Assembly: GCF_047511655.1 (NCBI RefSeq)
Contig: NC_133387.1
Coordinates: forward strand, 143,214,853 to 143,278,852
Length of the DNA: 64,000 bases
Reading direction: 5' to 3'
Source of the DNA: Castor canadensis
Taxonomy: Eukaryota > Chordata > Mammalia > Rodentia > Castoridae
The notes beneath the pieces were generated by a model. It did no database searches, was not told where the DNA came from, and saw only the letters and a list, made by a program, of their open reading frames with translations. Each line of letters begins with the position of its first letter. The stretch's first letter is position 1. Below are positions 35,201 through 46,235 of this stretch, in pieces. Position numbers and translations under genes: made by a program.

Positions 35201-37128
35201 TATCAATTTGTTTAGTTAAAGGTATATTCTTTTCATGTAGAAGCTTATTCTCCAACTCTCATTCTCTTAGTCCTTTCACTAATCTTTCAGTTTCAGCTTC
35301 AGGTAAATAATGTCTTTCACTTCTGTTTTCTATATTAAGGCTTTGAATTTCACTTTTTGAAAAATATCAGAATTTTCTGTTCCAATGTCCTGTCTTTCTT
35401 CATTCAACTGGGTTTTTATGTGTTCAATTGTTTTTTGTAAATTCTTAATTTCTTCATCTTTCTCTAAAAAAAGCTGGATATGTGTGATGTTCATTTGTTC
35501 ATGCTGGTATTTAAACTCGTCCATTTCCTTCCTCTGTTCCTGTAAAGACCGAGGCAGTTGCATCTGACTCTGGTTTTGATCTTCAATTTTCTCTTGATGA
35601 TGTTTAATTTCCTCTTCCAGATGATCCTTGAGTAGATTCAGTTGAGACACCTTGGATTCTAGCTCTGTGTTACTGTCCAGGGTTTTAGGCTCATCCCCAG
35701 GTCCAGTTTGCCTCTGCTGTTCCTGGAGTTCTTCCAGTTCTTTTTTGTAGATGATTGTTTTTTTCTTTCATGAATCCAAGACTTCTGTCCTTTTCCTCTA
35801 AGGTCTGCTTTAAAGTTTCATTTTTTCTTAAGGCTTGAGAACATTTACCTAATTCTTACTGCAGTTTTAAACCTTTTAAAGTTTTTCAATAAAGATTTCT
35901 TTCTCCTTTATAAGCTGTGTAAGTTGATTCTGCTGTTCTAAACTAGATGACAAAATATCCTTAGTTTTTTATGATCAGTATCCATTTGCTCAATATTCTT
36001 TTTGAGTGCTGCTATTTCAAAATCTTTCTCTTGAATGAGTTTAATTAAGTGCTCATGTTCCAGCTGTAAAGCAAAGGTGTTCAGATTATGAGAATTTGAC
36101 AGGTCCTCAATGGTTTGCTTACACTAAAAAAGCCTCTGTTCAGCCAGACACAATTCTGCTTCTATTTGTTCTTTTTCCCCTTCTAGAGTCTCTGCAATAC
36201 TGTTTTTTTTCCCAGAGAAATCTGTTTGTTATCAGCAATAGATTCTTCCAACTGTTGTCTTACATCCTCATATGCCAAAACCAGCTTCTCCTTTTCCATT
36301 TTGAGATAAAAAACAACTTTCTTTAAATTTTCATCAAGCTGTTCTAGTTCTGAAAGATTTTGCTTTAAATTTCTAATTTCAGCTTCCAGTTCTTCGAGTT
36401 TTTTTGTAGACTCTACTTTTTCAGTTTGTAGAACCTGAATAGTTTTTTGCATCTCATAGATTTTAGAGTGATCAGTCACTGTAAGTCCTGAGTCACCTTG
36501 CTGTAATAGATTTTTGAGTTCTTCAATTCGTTCTTTATAGTCATGTAAGTCCTCTGGATGCCGAGGACTTAACTCTGTCAATTTCTGTTGCTGTGCATTC
36601 TGAGATACTGACATTCCATCCAGATGGTCTTCAATTTCCTGACTTCGGTTCTGTTTAAGTTCTTTAATAATATTTTGCAGTGTGCAGATTTCACTTTGAT
36701 CAGGGCTATGAGTTCCTTGTGCCTGAGCAATATGCCTCCAATGGCCAACTCCAAATTCAAGTCTTGAAACTTCATTTGACAGCCTGTTTATTTCTTGTTG
36801 TGAGGAAATTACCTCCCAAAGTCCATGTCATTTTTATGGAATGCTGAAGCATGATGGCTGAGTCCATAACCAAATGAAGAGCACACAGTGGTGGCTGGCA
36901 TACTGTCAGCTCCTGAATGTACCAACTGAGCAGCCGGCTGCAGTTCCAGCAACTGATCCTGGAGTGCAATCTGTCTTGCCTTAAGATGGCTGATTTGTAC
37001 CTATTTCTGTTGTAGCTGAGTTTGGTAATTTGTAGAGTGCTGCTTTATTTGAAGCTTTGATGCTTCATGCTTTTCTTCTACATCAGTACAAAGTGGTTTC
37101 AGCCTTTCATTCTCTGATCTCAAGAGTG
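32289..37128 (-). pseudogene. TRIP11: Processed pseudogene (retrocopy) of TRIP11 / GMAP-210
   Basis: TRIP11 encodes a long coiled-coil Golgi tether (GMAP-210, about 1,980 residues) that binds curved membranes at its N-terminus and ARF1 through a C-terminal GRAB domain. The minus strand reads successive TRIP11 segments without introns: '[20 protein letters not shown]' (near 37128), '[20 protein letters not shown]' (36530), '[19 protein letters not shown]' (35590), '[20 protein letters not shown]' (35150), '[20 protein letters not shown]' (34260), '[20 protein letters not shown]' (33030) and '[14 protein letters not shown]' (32540). The copy begins at the 'LRSENERLK' region, so the start codon and N-terminal ALPS motif are missing. 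Several stops and frameshifts break it. About 370 codons are missing at about 36385. The last codons run through the expected stop. It is a 5'-truncated L1-mediated retrocopy with no coding function expected; the sense-strand A-run at 32293-32301 may be its tail. Confidence 0.95.
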
Positions 37129-37129
37129 C

Positions 37130-38165
37130 ATTCCCAGTTCTGTGGGCTATCCCTACCATTTCAAGGCTGGACTTCCTGACACCAGTCTGAAAGCGGCAGT
37201 GAACCATTGAGAGGAACCATAGAGAGGTGGTGTAGAAGGGCTCTGCGACACCGCCAGACGTGTCCTTGGCGCAAAGGATGATGGGATTGTGGAGGACCGA
37301 GGGCAGGCCGACCAGACTGGCGGCGTGCACACAACCTCCAGGAGGTGTTGGGGAAGGTCTTGTAGTGTCAGGGAGCTCTGTGCCTGTGCAGTTGTGTTTA
37401 ATAGGTAGATAAGCTGGCGTGGCTCAGGATCCCTGAAGACCTTTGTGTTGTTGGGAGTGTTTTAATCCAGTCTACACCGCAAAGGGAGTGGTGGCACAGT
37501 GTGCTGGGAGTCCTTCCGCTGTGCAGGAAGGGGCTTCAAAAAAAAAAAGTCCAGAATGACACTTGACAACGCTGTTGAGTTTGCATTTGTTGACAAAAAT
37601 GTTAGGAATTCTAGGAAAGTGTTGTAAGGCAGCTAGGTGTACACATACAAAAGTGGCCCATAGCTCATGAACTTGCCCATGGTCTTGAGAAGCTCTTGAG
37701 GGTCTCTGCCCTGGTTCGGAAGGAAATAATAAACAGTGCCCCTTAAGCCCGGATGCCATCTCTTCCCGGCTGGAAAATGAGTGTGTTGACTAGCACGGCG
37801 ATCAGCCCACATACCCAGCAACCTGTTCTGCGCCAATGCCACAGGTTTGACACCTAATTTTTAATGAATTTCTTTTTTATCGTGAAAGCGATAAGAACTG
37901 CCCCTGGCCACCGTTCTGCAGCCTGAGTCGCAGCTGGTCTCATCCCTTGCAGAGCAAAGCCCACTGTCCCCTGTCTCCTGCCACCTCTCTTTGTCCGTCC
38001 CTAGCCCTTGCTTTCTCCCAAATGCTGCTTAAGGCCAGACCTGCCAGAAGCTGCTGTGCCATTTTTTCTCGGCCAGCCAGCCTGCTTACTAAACTTTTGG
38101 ACATGAGAAACCTCTCCTGAGCCTCCTTTGTGTGCAGTGTGCGGCGTTTTCCTAGCAGAAAGGAT
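37130..38165. other. GC-richer block of unknown origin next to the TRIP11 retrocopy
   Basis: Composition rises clearly above the neighbourhood, with several CpGs. Minus-strand ORFs at 37633-37842 (69 codons, 'GKRWHPGLRGTVYYFLPNQG' and 'RDPQELLKTMGKFMSYGPLL'), 37472-37759 and 37130-37330 (upstream part of an ORF that runs into TRIP11 sequence) look protein-like in places. I cannot assign a family. An A-run at 37538-37548 lies within. It could be a second broken retrocopy, possibly on the minus strand, or a unique GC-rich segment. Confidence 0.35.
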
Positions 38166-38189
38166 GTAGAACTCTGGCTTTCTTTACAT

Positions 38190-38705
38190 TTATTGAGATG
38201 GCCATATGGTTTTATCCTTCATTCTGTGGGGTTTCACATTTATACACTTGTTTATGTTGAGCCTCACATCTCTGATCAGTATGAATGATCTTTTCAATGT
38301 GCTGTTGAATTTGGTTTGTTAGTATTTTGTTGAGAATTTTTATCTGTTGCTGAGACTGTCTTTTCTGCATTGTATGTCCTTGGCACCTTGTATCATTTGT
38401 AATTTCCTTTTTGTAGTATCCTTGTCTGGCTGTGGTATCAGGGTAATTCTGGCTTTGTAAAAAAAATTAATTAGAAAGTAATTCCCCTTCCTTAACGTTT
38501 TGGAAGAGTTTGAGAAAGATTGGTATTAGTTCTTTAAATTTTTGGTAGAATTTTGTGTGAGCATATGTTTTCAATTTCTTGATTTAATATCTAAGAGTGG
38601 AATTGCTGGGCCATAAGTACTTATTTAACATTATTAAAAACTGCTAAACTCTTTCCCAAAGTAGTTACAACACTGTACTCCTACCATCAATGCTCAGAAA
38701 ATTTA
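38190..38705 (-). mobile_element. Old L1 ORF2 fragment, antisense
   Basis: Antisense L1 RT phrases are evident: 'gttgaatttggtttgttagt', 'attttgttgagaatttttat', 'tctggctgtggtatcagggt', 'ttttggaagagtttgagaaa', and then a C-terminal portion ('agagtggaattgctgggcca'). The join between the RT-region part and the C-terminal part near 38580 implies an internal deletion. Confidence 0.75.
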
Positions 38706-38711
38706 AATTCT

Positions 38712-39065
38712 AGCTCCTTTTTAAAATATTTTTATTTATTTTTAATTTTTATTAGCATATAGTAGTTGTACAGGGAGATACACTGTGACATTTACATATG
38801 TGCTTAGAATAAATCATAATAAGATTCATCCCCTCCATTGTTTTCCCTCATCTCTCCTCCTCCCTTTTTAGAACAATTTCAGCAAGTTTCATTGTTCTGT
38901 TTTCATACACAAATACAAAATACATCCACCATATTTACCCTTTCCTTATGCCCTCCCATTGGTACCCACCTCCTGGAAAGTCAAAAAGAAAGTGATAGGT
39001 AGAAGATGTCTAGTATATGCATCCACATAGTAATCACATTTAGTATCTTTCTACAATGTTTTTCT
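38712..39065 (-). mobile_element. L1 3'-end-like segment, antisense
   Basis: An A/T-rich start followed by 'agttgtacagggagatacac', 'tgtgacatttacatatgtgc', 'cataataagattcatcccct' and a pyrimidine-rich block resembles the 3' end of another L1 subfamily seen antisense. The identity is tentative. Confidence 0.45.
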
Positions 39066-39088
39066 GAAAAATTCCCTCCTACTGTAAC

Positions 39089-39115
39089 AACAACAACAAC
39101 AACAACAACAAAAAC
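39089..39115. repeat. (CAA)n microsatellite
   Basis: A run of eight CAA units. Confidence 0.95.
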
Positions 39116-39297
39116 GTATGTCATATTGTCTTCATGATTTTCCAGAAATTTATGTTTTGGAATATAATTCTAGTTTATACAATTCTAAGAAAGAAGATCT
39201 AAAATTATGTGTCAATGTATTCCTCCCATCCTAACATTCCCCCCCCAACACACAAAAAACCAGTTCTAGTAGCTAAGATCTAAGGAAGAGAATTGGG

Positions 39298-39402
39298 AGG
39301 CTGGAGATGTTGCTGAGTGATAGGGCACTTGTCAACTGTACACAGGCTCTGTGTTTGATCTCCAGCACTGTCAAAAAGAAAAGATCCCTTAAAAAAAAAA
39401 CT
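39298..39402 (+). mobile_element. tRNA-Ala/ID-type SINE, sense
   Basis: It reads 'aggctggagatgttgctgag', 'tgatagggcacttgtcaact', 'gtttgatctccagcactgtc', followed by an A-run at 39391-39400. The B box ('tgtttgatctcc') is recognisable. Confidence 0.85.
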
Positions 39403-39521
39403 CATCATCAGACTCAGGACTATACAGTTGAAGAAAGGAGAAGGATAAAAGAGTTACACTATTGGGAAATAGATATTGGGAAGATCACAGTTAAAGTCCA
39501 GCTGGAGTAAAAAGTTAGCAA

Positions 39522-39735
39522 GACTCCATCTCAACCAACAAAATCTGGGTGAGGTGGCAGGTGCTTATCATGTGCAGGAATCATAAATAGGAGGATTGTG
39601 GTCCATCCTGGCCAGGGCTGACCCTACTGGAAAAATAACTAAAGCAAAAGAGGCTGGGAATGTGGCTCAAGTAGTAGAGAACTTGCCTAGCAAGTACAAG
39701 GTCCTAAGTTCAAATCCCAGTATTGCCAAAAGAAG
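39522..39735 (+). mobile_element. Composite SINE (7SL-like plus tRNA-derived), sense
   Basis: A B1-like part ('ctgggtgaggtggcaggtgc', 'aggaggattgtggtccatcc', 'tggccagggctgaccct') joins a tRNA-derived part at about 39651 ('aggctgggaatgtggctcaa', 'gtagtagagaacttgcctag', 'gttcaaatcccagtattgcc'). It is the sense counterpart of the composites at 31407-31748 and 55058-55304. Confidence 0.85.
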
Positions 39736-40499
39736 AGAGTGTCAGAAGTGACAAAGAAACCAGAGAGGTTAGGATTACCTAAACCTCTTGTAGATTTAAT
39801 TGAGGTGATGAAAAGTAGGGGAAGAGGGGGATGAAGGGAAATGGAAGAGGGGCAGAATAAGAGGGACAAAAAAAGAGAAAAACAGAGAGGGAGAGGAGGC
39901 CTAACACAGGCAGTCCAGCAGATCTCTGCTGTTGGTGCTGTGACACAGTGGGCCAGGTAGGATGGAAGCAAATGGATCACTTCAATTACAAGCCCTTTCC
40001 ATAACCAAATGACAGGGTAAAGGGAACATACGGGGTGATGCTGGAAATTCAGGCAGTGTCATTTTTTCCAAAAGAATATAATGGGAACCTTCTTAGTGAC
40101 ATAACTGGAACCAATTAATAGATGCATAAAATAAAAATCAGTAAAAACAGGGAATCTTATAAAATGATGCAATTATTAAATTTTCATTTCAACTTTAAAT
40201 ACATACATCCATATTCTTTCACCAGTCTTTTGATAGAGAATGAGGCCTTTGTTTATAGTACGATGGGAATTTCAGCTGGACCAATAGCAGAATTTATTAG
40301 TTGGCTTCCCTTTTACCATGTCTTTCTGGAATATTCTATGGAACTCTCAAGGAAACCATAAGTCTCCTTTCACACTATGCTTTAGTTTACATGATTTTTA
40401 ACTAAATTACATAATTACAACAGCAAGTTCAACTTATATGAAGAGCTTTGGGAACAAACACAGTATGTTGGGAAGCATACAACTCAACTGAAAGGAGCA
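39736..40499. other. Non-coding DNA, no gene recognised
   Basis: A purine-rich stretch at about 39805-39900 is followed by AT-rich DNA. ORFs of 79-97 codons across it have no recognised content. Confidence 0.4.
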
Positions 40500-40965
40500 A
40501 ATATACTGAGTATTTTTTTAACCATTAATGGAGATTGAAATTTATCAAAAGCTTTTTCTGCATTTATCAAGATAATCATGGAAAGGTTCACGTTTAATCA
40601 ATTAATATAGTGAATTACATTAATAGAATTTCTGAAACTAAACTGTCCTTACTCGATTATATTTGTAATACACTTATGGATTTAGTTACATAATATGCTA
40701 TTTAGGATTTTCACATTCAGCTCATAAGTAAAATGGGCTATAATTACCTTTCCTGTGCCATCTTTATCTGGCTTTAAGGTCATTCTGATTTATAGAGTGA
40801 ATTGGGAAGCTTTCTCTTTTTCTGTTTCTAAAACTTACATAAAACAATAATTTTCTTCCCTTAAAAATCTGATAGAACTTTCCCATAAAGCCATCTTTGT
40901 CAGGGCTTTTGGGGACTTGGGATACAGGTGAGCATCTTTGATTATCATTCCAAATTTGAATGTTC
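40500..40965 (-). mobile_element. Old L1 ORF2 RT-region fragment, antisense
   Basis: Antisense phrases such as 'tcaaaagctttttctgcatt', 'tatcaagataatcatggaaa', 'atatagtgaattacattaat' and 'gccatctttgtcagggcttt' are those of an old mammalian L1 reverse-transcriptase region. It is highly diverged. Confidence 0.75.
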
Positions 40966-41510
40966 TCTTTCTCCTTTCACTAAAGCATATCTACTTTTCA
41001 AAATATCTATCAATCATTTTTTAAAATCACTTTTGTGAAAGAAGAATCCAAGTTACAGCCCTAGAGAGACATTTAGAAATCCTCTGACATTACAGTGCTT
41101 CTCTTGGCTTCTCTTGATCTTCTCCAAGACCTGCTGATCTCCATTCTGACACCTGTTCTTCAACACAGAGAAGATTCTGGAGAGGAAGAAAGGATTGTGA
41201 AGTCCCTCTGCCCCAGTCAGACTTACCTCCAAGAGGATGTTATCCACCTGCCAGTATGGCTACTGTTTTTCTGCCTCAAAGTGGCAATGGGGCCAACTGT
41301 GAGCCACTCAGGTAATCTCCAGAGCAAAAGATTCTCACCTGATGTTCTCCCCTGGCCTATCTACTGCCTAAAGGGCCCATTCATTCCACAACTGACAAAT
41401 AAGACCAAGTACATATCTGTGGCAAGTGCTGCTCAAAGTACCAGGAAAATCCAGCTGTGAACCACATACGAAGGAACCAGAGTTTTTGCAGTGATGGTCT
41501 ATTGTGATAC
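40966..41510. other. Unassigned stretch with a 121-codon plus-strand ORF
   Basis: An ORF at 41095-41460 is one of the longer plus-strand frames outside recognised repeats. Its translation has no family that I recognise, and no promoter, Kozak context or polyadenylation signal stands out. A donor-like 'cag/gtaatc' lies at about 41310. I treat it as probably non-coding. Confidence 0.25.
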
Positions 41511-41527
41511 TTCTGTCCAACAGAAAT

Positions 41528-41612
41528 AGCTGGGAGTGTGGCTCAGGTGTTAGAGTGTCTGCCTAGCAAGTGCAAAGCCCTGAGTTCAAACCTCAGTACT
41601 GCCAGAATAAAA
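41528..41612 (+). mobile_element. tRNA-derived SINE, sense
   Basis: It reads 'agctgggagtgtggctcagg', 'tgttagagtgtctgcctagc', 'aagtgcaaagccctgagttc', 'aaacctcagtactgcc'. A-box-like (tggctcaggtg) and B-box-like (gagttcaaacctc) elements are evident. Confidence 0.9.
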
Positions 41613-41705
41613 GAGGAGTGGAAACATAATACATATCTCATGTGTAATTTTAAATTTTCCAGTAATCACATTTTAAAAAGTAAAAAAGAAGAAATTTTAA
41701 TAATG

Positions 41706-42401
41706 TTATACACTGAATCATGTTCCTCAGAAATTCATAGGTTGAAATCCTAATCCGCAATGTGATTATACAGTTGTTCCTTGGTGTCTGTGAAGGACTG
41801 GGTCTGTGATCCTCTCAGATACCAAAATTCACAGATGCTCAAGTCCCTTTATGAAATGTTGTCATATTTGGGGATTTTTGCATATTTACCATCACACATC
41901 ATCTCATATACTTTAAATGTAGCTTGCTTATAATACCCAACATGATGTAAATGTCATGTGAATAGTTGTCATACTATATTGCTTGTGGAATCACCTCGAT
42001 GCAGAAAAAACCTGTACATGTTCAATAGAGATGTAATTTTCCTTTCTAATAGTTTCTGTCTTCAGCTGGTGAAATCCACAGGTGCAGAACCCACGGATGT
42101 GGAAAGCCAACTGTATTTGAAATAGAATCTTCCTTAAAAGAATTAAGTCCAAATGAGGTACTGGGTGGGCCTTAATTTAATACAACTGGCATCTTTATAA
42201 GAAGAGGAAATTAGTACACAAAACCATCCCTGTGTCTTTGAAGACATAGGGAATACATGGGTATCAAGCCAAGCAGGATACCAACCCTCCTGAGATCCTT
42301 TTCTTAGAACTCTAACCTCTAGAATTCTATGAAAATGAATTTTTGTTGTTTAAACGACCTGGTTTACGATACTTTGTTATAACATTACTAGCAAACTAAA
42401 T
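41706..42401 (+). mobile_element. hAT/MER-type element with 7-8-bp TSD, split by a Tigger-like MITE
   Basis: It opens with 'ttatacactgaatcatgttc' and 'gttgaaatcctaatccgcaa'. After the inner insertion it continues with 'cctggtttacgatactttgt', 'tataacattactagcaaact'. Flanks show 'taataatg' (41698-41705) and 'aaataatg' (42402-42409), a 7-of-8 match, as expected for hAT insertion. The element at 13084-13545 is a reverse-oriented relative. Confidence 0.75.
41771..42113 (+). mobile_element. Tigger-like (TcMar) MITE, copy 2, with intact ends
   Basis: It begins 'cagttgttccttggtgtctg' and ends 'cggatgtggaaagccaactg'. The tips CAGTTG/CAACTG are inverted and flanked by TA on both sides (41769-41770 and 42114-42115), the target duplication of mariner/Tigger elements. 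Internal phrases match the copy at 18733-19125. Confidence 0.85.
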
Positions 42402-42619
42402 AAATAATGTGGTTTATTTAGTACTATGTATCTAAAATAAATTGTGCTCTCAACATATAAGCCATATAAAAGTGTATTAATGAGATATTTTACCTTCCCC
42501 TTTAGACTAATTCTTCAAAATCTGGAGGCATTTTATACTTTCAACATACCTGAATTTGGACAAGCCATACCATAAGTATGTGATAGCCACCTGAGGCTAA
42601 TGGCTACCATATTGGACAG

Positions 42620-43299
42620 AGGCCATTTGGCATCTGGCCTTCTTCCAAAACAGGCTGCCATTTCCCACATCGTAAGACCCAGGGACTCAGGGTTCTTAGA
42701 CTCTGCTTATTTGCTTCCTTATTTGTCTTTATAGCCTAGCCCCACAGATGCTTCTTGGCATCTTAGTGTTGGGTTAGACAGTGGAATGCAGCTTAGTTAA
42801 TCATCTTATCAAAATCCAGAAGCCTCCAAATGGGAGTATGGGTGTTCTGGAACACACACTGTTCTTAGCTTTGTGGAAATCAAAGAACAAGCATTGTGAA
42901 AAGCAGTCGTCTCCCTGCTCAGTCTTACACAACTTCTCCTCTGTTATAGTTGGGGTTTTCCCCAGCTTCACAAGCAGGGAAACTGAGGAGGACATACAAA
43001 TGTGGCAGAAGAACCCTTGCAGATATGAAGAAGAAATAATAGCTCAAAATCTCTCCACTTCCAGTGTCTCCATAGCAAAGACCCACTTTTGTAAAAGACT
43101 CTCCTGAAATACAGACAAATAAGATTCTATTCTAAAGACAGCTTTACCTCCACTTATTAAAAGGAAGAACCACAGTGCAATGCTTCAAACCTTGCCTTCC
43201 ACTTCACGTAGAACACTGGAGTTTCAGCTTTCATCCTTGCTTCTAAAGCCCGACTCACTAATGTCCTAAGGAAAATTTACAATAGTTTTAAAATATATT
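42620..43299. other. Unassigned non-coding DNA
   Basis: About 680 bp without a recognised repeat. A 108-codon plus-strand ORF at 42781-43107 has no recognisable domain and no gene context. Confidence 0.35.
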
Positions 43300-43380
43300 G
43301 AGCTAGGGTTTAGCTCAAGCAGTGGAGTGCCAGCCTAGCAACCATGAGGCCCTGAGTTCAATCCCTAAGAAAGAAAAAAT
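43300..43380 (+). mobile_element. tRNA-derived SINE, sense
   Basis: It reads 'gagctagggtttagctcaag', 'cagtggagtgccagcctagc', 'gaggccctgagttcaatccc', with an A-rich tail. Confidence 0.85.
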
Positions 43381-43737
43381 AATGTAATCCAGATATGAGT
43401 TGGCATTGACCTATTTCTTAATAGCTTAAAGAAGATATCTATATTCTTAATATAATAAAGATAGATTTAAATCTCCATTTTATGGATTGTAGAATATACA
43501 ATGGCCTCCTTGGGATTGCTGGCCCTTAACAGCTGCCTCCACTTCTGACCCTGTTGAGTAAATACTTGAGACTAGGGGTCCTATCTACCCACTCCCACTT
43601 GTCTCAACCCTCCTCTGCCCTGAGTTGTTCTTGTCTTTTATTTCTACCCAACACACCCTCCAATCCAGGCATTTGAGTGAATAGAAACTTTCTAGAGCTC
43701 TTAGAAAAAAATCTACATTGAAGCAAAATAAATAATT

Positions 43738-44055
43738 TGGAATAGTAATCTTAAACTGGCAGAGGTCACCATGGGAAGGGGACAAGGAAATGGTGAAGAG
43801 GTCTAGTAGAGATGAACTAATGTGGGTCACAATACATATGTGCATGGAAGCAATGCTAGGAATCTCTCTGTATAGCTATCTTTATCTCAAACTAACAAAA
43901 ACACCATCCATTTCTTATTAGCTCTTATGTTTTCTCCTCAACAAAATTGGAGAACAAGAGGGCTGAACAGCTTCTGTCCCAGAAGCAGGGGGTGGGGGAG
44001 GTGGCCCAAACAATGTGTACACATATGAGTAAATGTAAAAATGATACATAAAAAA
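43738..44055 (+). mobile_element. L1 3'UTR fragment, sense
   Basis: This is a short 5'-truncated L1 that contains only the 3'UTR: 'cttaaactggcagaggtcac', 'agcaatgctaggaatctctc' and a G-rich block near 43985-44002, followed by 'gagtaaatgtaaaaatgata'. It aligns with 29900-30180 of the full-length L1. Confidence 0.85.
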
Positions 44056-45289
44056 GAATCTAAGTGCAGAACAAAGTAAATCAAGGTGAGTGGAAGGAAG
44101 GAAATACAAAATAAATAAGAAATGTTTAATATAATAATAGTGAACAATAAATATTTCAATAAACAATAAATTAAATTGGAAAGACAAATTATTGAGAAAA
44201 TTAAGAAAGGAGTAATGTGCAACCATAAAATTAATGTAAACTCTCATTATATTCTGCGATGGCATACTATTTAGGATATACTGGAAGCTAAAATAAATTG
44301 ATGAACTGTACATATATATTGTGTAGCCATTTATTTAAGAAAGAAGGGTTTATAAAATAGATATGTACTTTATTATATTTTTTAAGCAATGGAAAGAAAA
44401 ACATCAAAAATTGAGAAAGGACAGATAAAGTGGGACAGGAGCAGAAAGCAGACTTTTAAAAATATACCTTGCTTAGGGATTTGAATTCAGTATCTGGCAA
44501 ATAGCTTATATATTCTGAAACACAATTAGTTTATAGGAAATTCCTTTTTTAAAAACTTTAAGCTGTTCAGTAATCATATTTTTATCAATAGTATTAATGC
44601 TTTTATTATCTGATTGCTTTATACAATGTACGAATTGTGTGACAAACCAAACAAATAATTACCTTAATGTTACTGAGAACTATGATTTTTCACAAGGAAG
44701 AAAGGAGTTACAAATGTAAGATTAATGAAATTAAGCAAAGTATTGCACTCCTGGATTTGAATTGGAAGTGTCAGTATGAATTTGTGAAATATATATAAAT
44801 TATTCCCACTAATGGTGGATTGATTTTGCATGGACTGAAATTCTTATCAGTAACAACTAGAAAAGGTGAACAAGATGACACTTGTCAGAGAGCTTCCAAG
44901 TCCCTAAGACTTAAGTAGGAAAAAAAAATTAGAAAGTAGAAAGGTCTATGAAGTGAAATATTTTACAATAGTGTTCCTTTTGAGGAATTGGTTGATTTGT
45001 AAGGGATTTGGAGTGAGAGAGAAGCACAGCAAAAAGTGATAACACAGAAGGTAGGAAGCTGAGGTGAGTTTTGTCAGTGTAATGGTCCTGATAAAACACA
45101 AATTGGAGGTCAGGGTGGGACAAGAAGGAGGAATGCTGCTAACAATCCCTGACTTTAACTTAGGAGTCCTTAAAGAGCTGTACCTGAGGCTAAGAGTGAG
45201 CCAGAAACGGATCAGCACACAGAAAAGATAACAACAAAATTTCAAACACATTAATTCTCAATCAGACTAAAGTGAGGATTTTATTTTTA
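44056..45289. other. AT-rich non-coding DNA
   Basis: No gene recognised. ORFs on the minus strand at 43918-44313 and 44929-45251 are chance frames in AT-rich DNA or the L1 3'UTR. Confidence 0.4.
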
Positions 45290-46235
45290 TTGCCTCTTCA
45301 AAAGTAAAAATCTTCTCAGGAGAATGGTAATACCAACCAGCATCTCAAATCATTTCTAAAATTTTTACACACAACGTCTGGTATTTGATTAAAAAATTAA
45401 TAGTTATAGTAGAATGTAAGATCAAATGACCAAAAAGTAAGGGAAAATACCAGATAATGGAAATTGACATATAGATGATAGAGATAATAGAGGATTCAGA
45501 TATAAGCATTAAGATAACTGATATTAATAATTAAAGAAAAGAAATGACTAGGTAGGGAAAATCTCTACAAAAATTGAATCTATCAAAAAATGAAAATCCT
45601 ACAATTAAAATAGACAACATTTGAAATTAAGCACCAAATGGATGGGTTTAACAGTAGGTTAGTCATGGAAGACAGATTAGTGAAATCAGAAAATAAGTCA
45701 ACAGAAAATATCTAGACTTAAGTACAAATAGGGGAATCATGGATAAATAGAAAAAAACATAAAAGACATATGACACAATTTCTTTATCTAACAAATACAT
45801 GATCAGAGCCTTGGAATGAAAAGAAAAATGAATGGTACAGAAATAATATTGGTAGAGATACTAGTCACGGATTTTCCCAAAGCTGAAAACCATCAATTTC
45901 TCAGATTCAAGAAGCTCTACAAACTCCAAGCAGTACAACTACAAGAAAAGCATACAATGACACTTGATAGTTAAACTGATGAAAAGTGGAAAGAAAAAAA
46001 TCAAAGCTATTGGAAATAATGAAAAAGACACTACTTTCAAAGGAATCACAATAAAATGGGAGTAAGAATACTGGAAACAAGAAAAAAGTTGAGTTTTGAG
46101 AATAATAGACAATTTAAAATTTTATATCATACCTCAATAAAGGTAGTTTAAAAAGCAAAGGAAATACTAAAGGGAACTCTTTTGTTGGAAAGAGTGATTC
46201 CAGAGGAAAACCTGCAAATAGCAGAAAAAATGAAC
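45290..46235 (+). mobile_element. Old L1M/HAL1-type ORF1 region
   Basis: A-rich sequence carries diverged phrases of the ORF1 region of old L1 or HAL1: 'ttaacagtaggttagtcatg', 'gaagacagattagtgaaatc', 'tcagattcaagaagctctac', 'aaaagcatacaatgacactt'. It has no open frame of length. Confidence 0.6.

Larger units (their letters stand above)
41513..42619. mobile_element. Old hAT-type element with inverted ends, carrying three insertions
   Basis: The ends are inverted repeats: 'ctgtccaa' at 41513-41520 and 'ttggacag' at 42612-42619. Element sequence is seen in three pieces: 41513-41527, 41613-41705 ('tcatgtgtaattttaaattt', 'agtaatcacattttaaaaag') and 42410-42619 ('ttaatgagatattttacctt', 'aatggctaccatattggaca'). 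These are parts of one old mammalian element. The pieces are separated by a SINE (41528-41612) and a MER/hAT-type element (41706-42401). Confidence 0.8.

Noticed and set aside
32289..37128. A functional TRIP11 gene
   Set aside because: There are no introns, the start region is missing, and several stops and frameshifts and a large internal gap are present, so it is a processed pseudogene.
39089..39115. CRISPR-like or other short-repeat array
   Set aside because: It is a simple (CAA)n microsatellite; no spaced direct repeats occur anywhere in the window.
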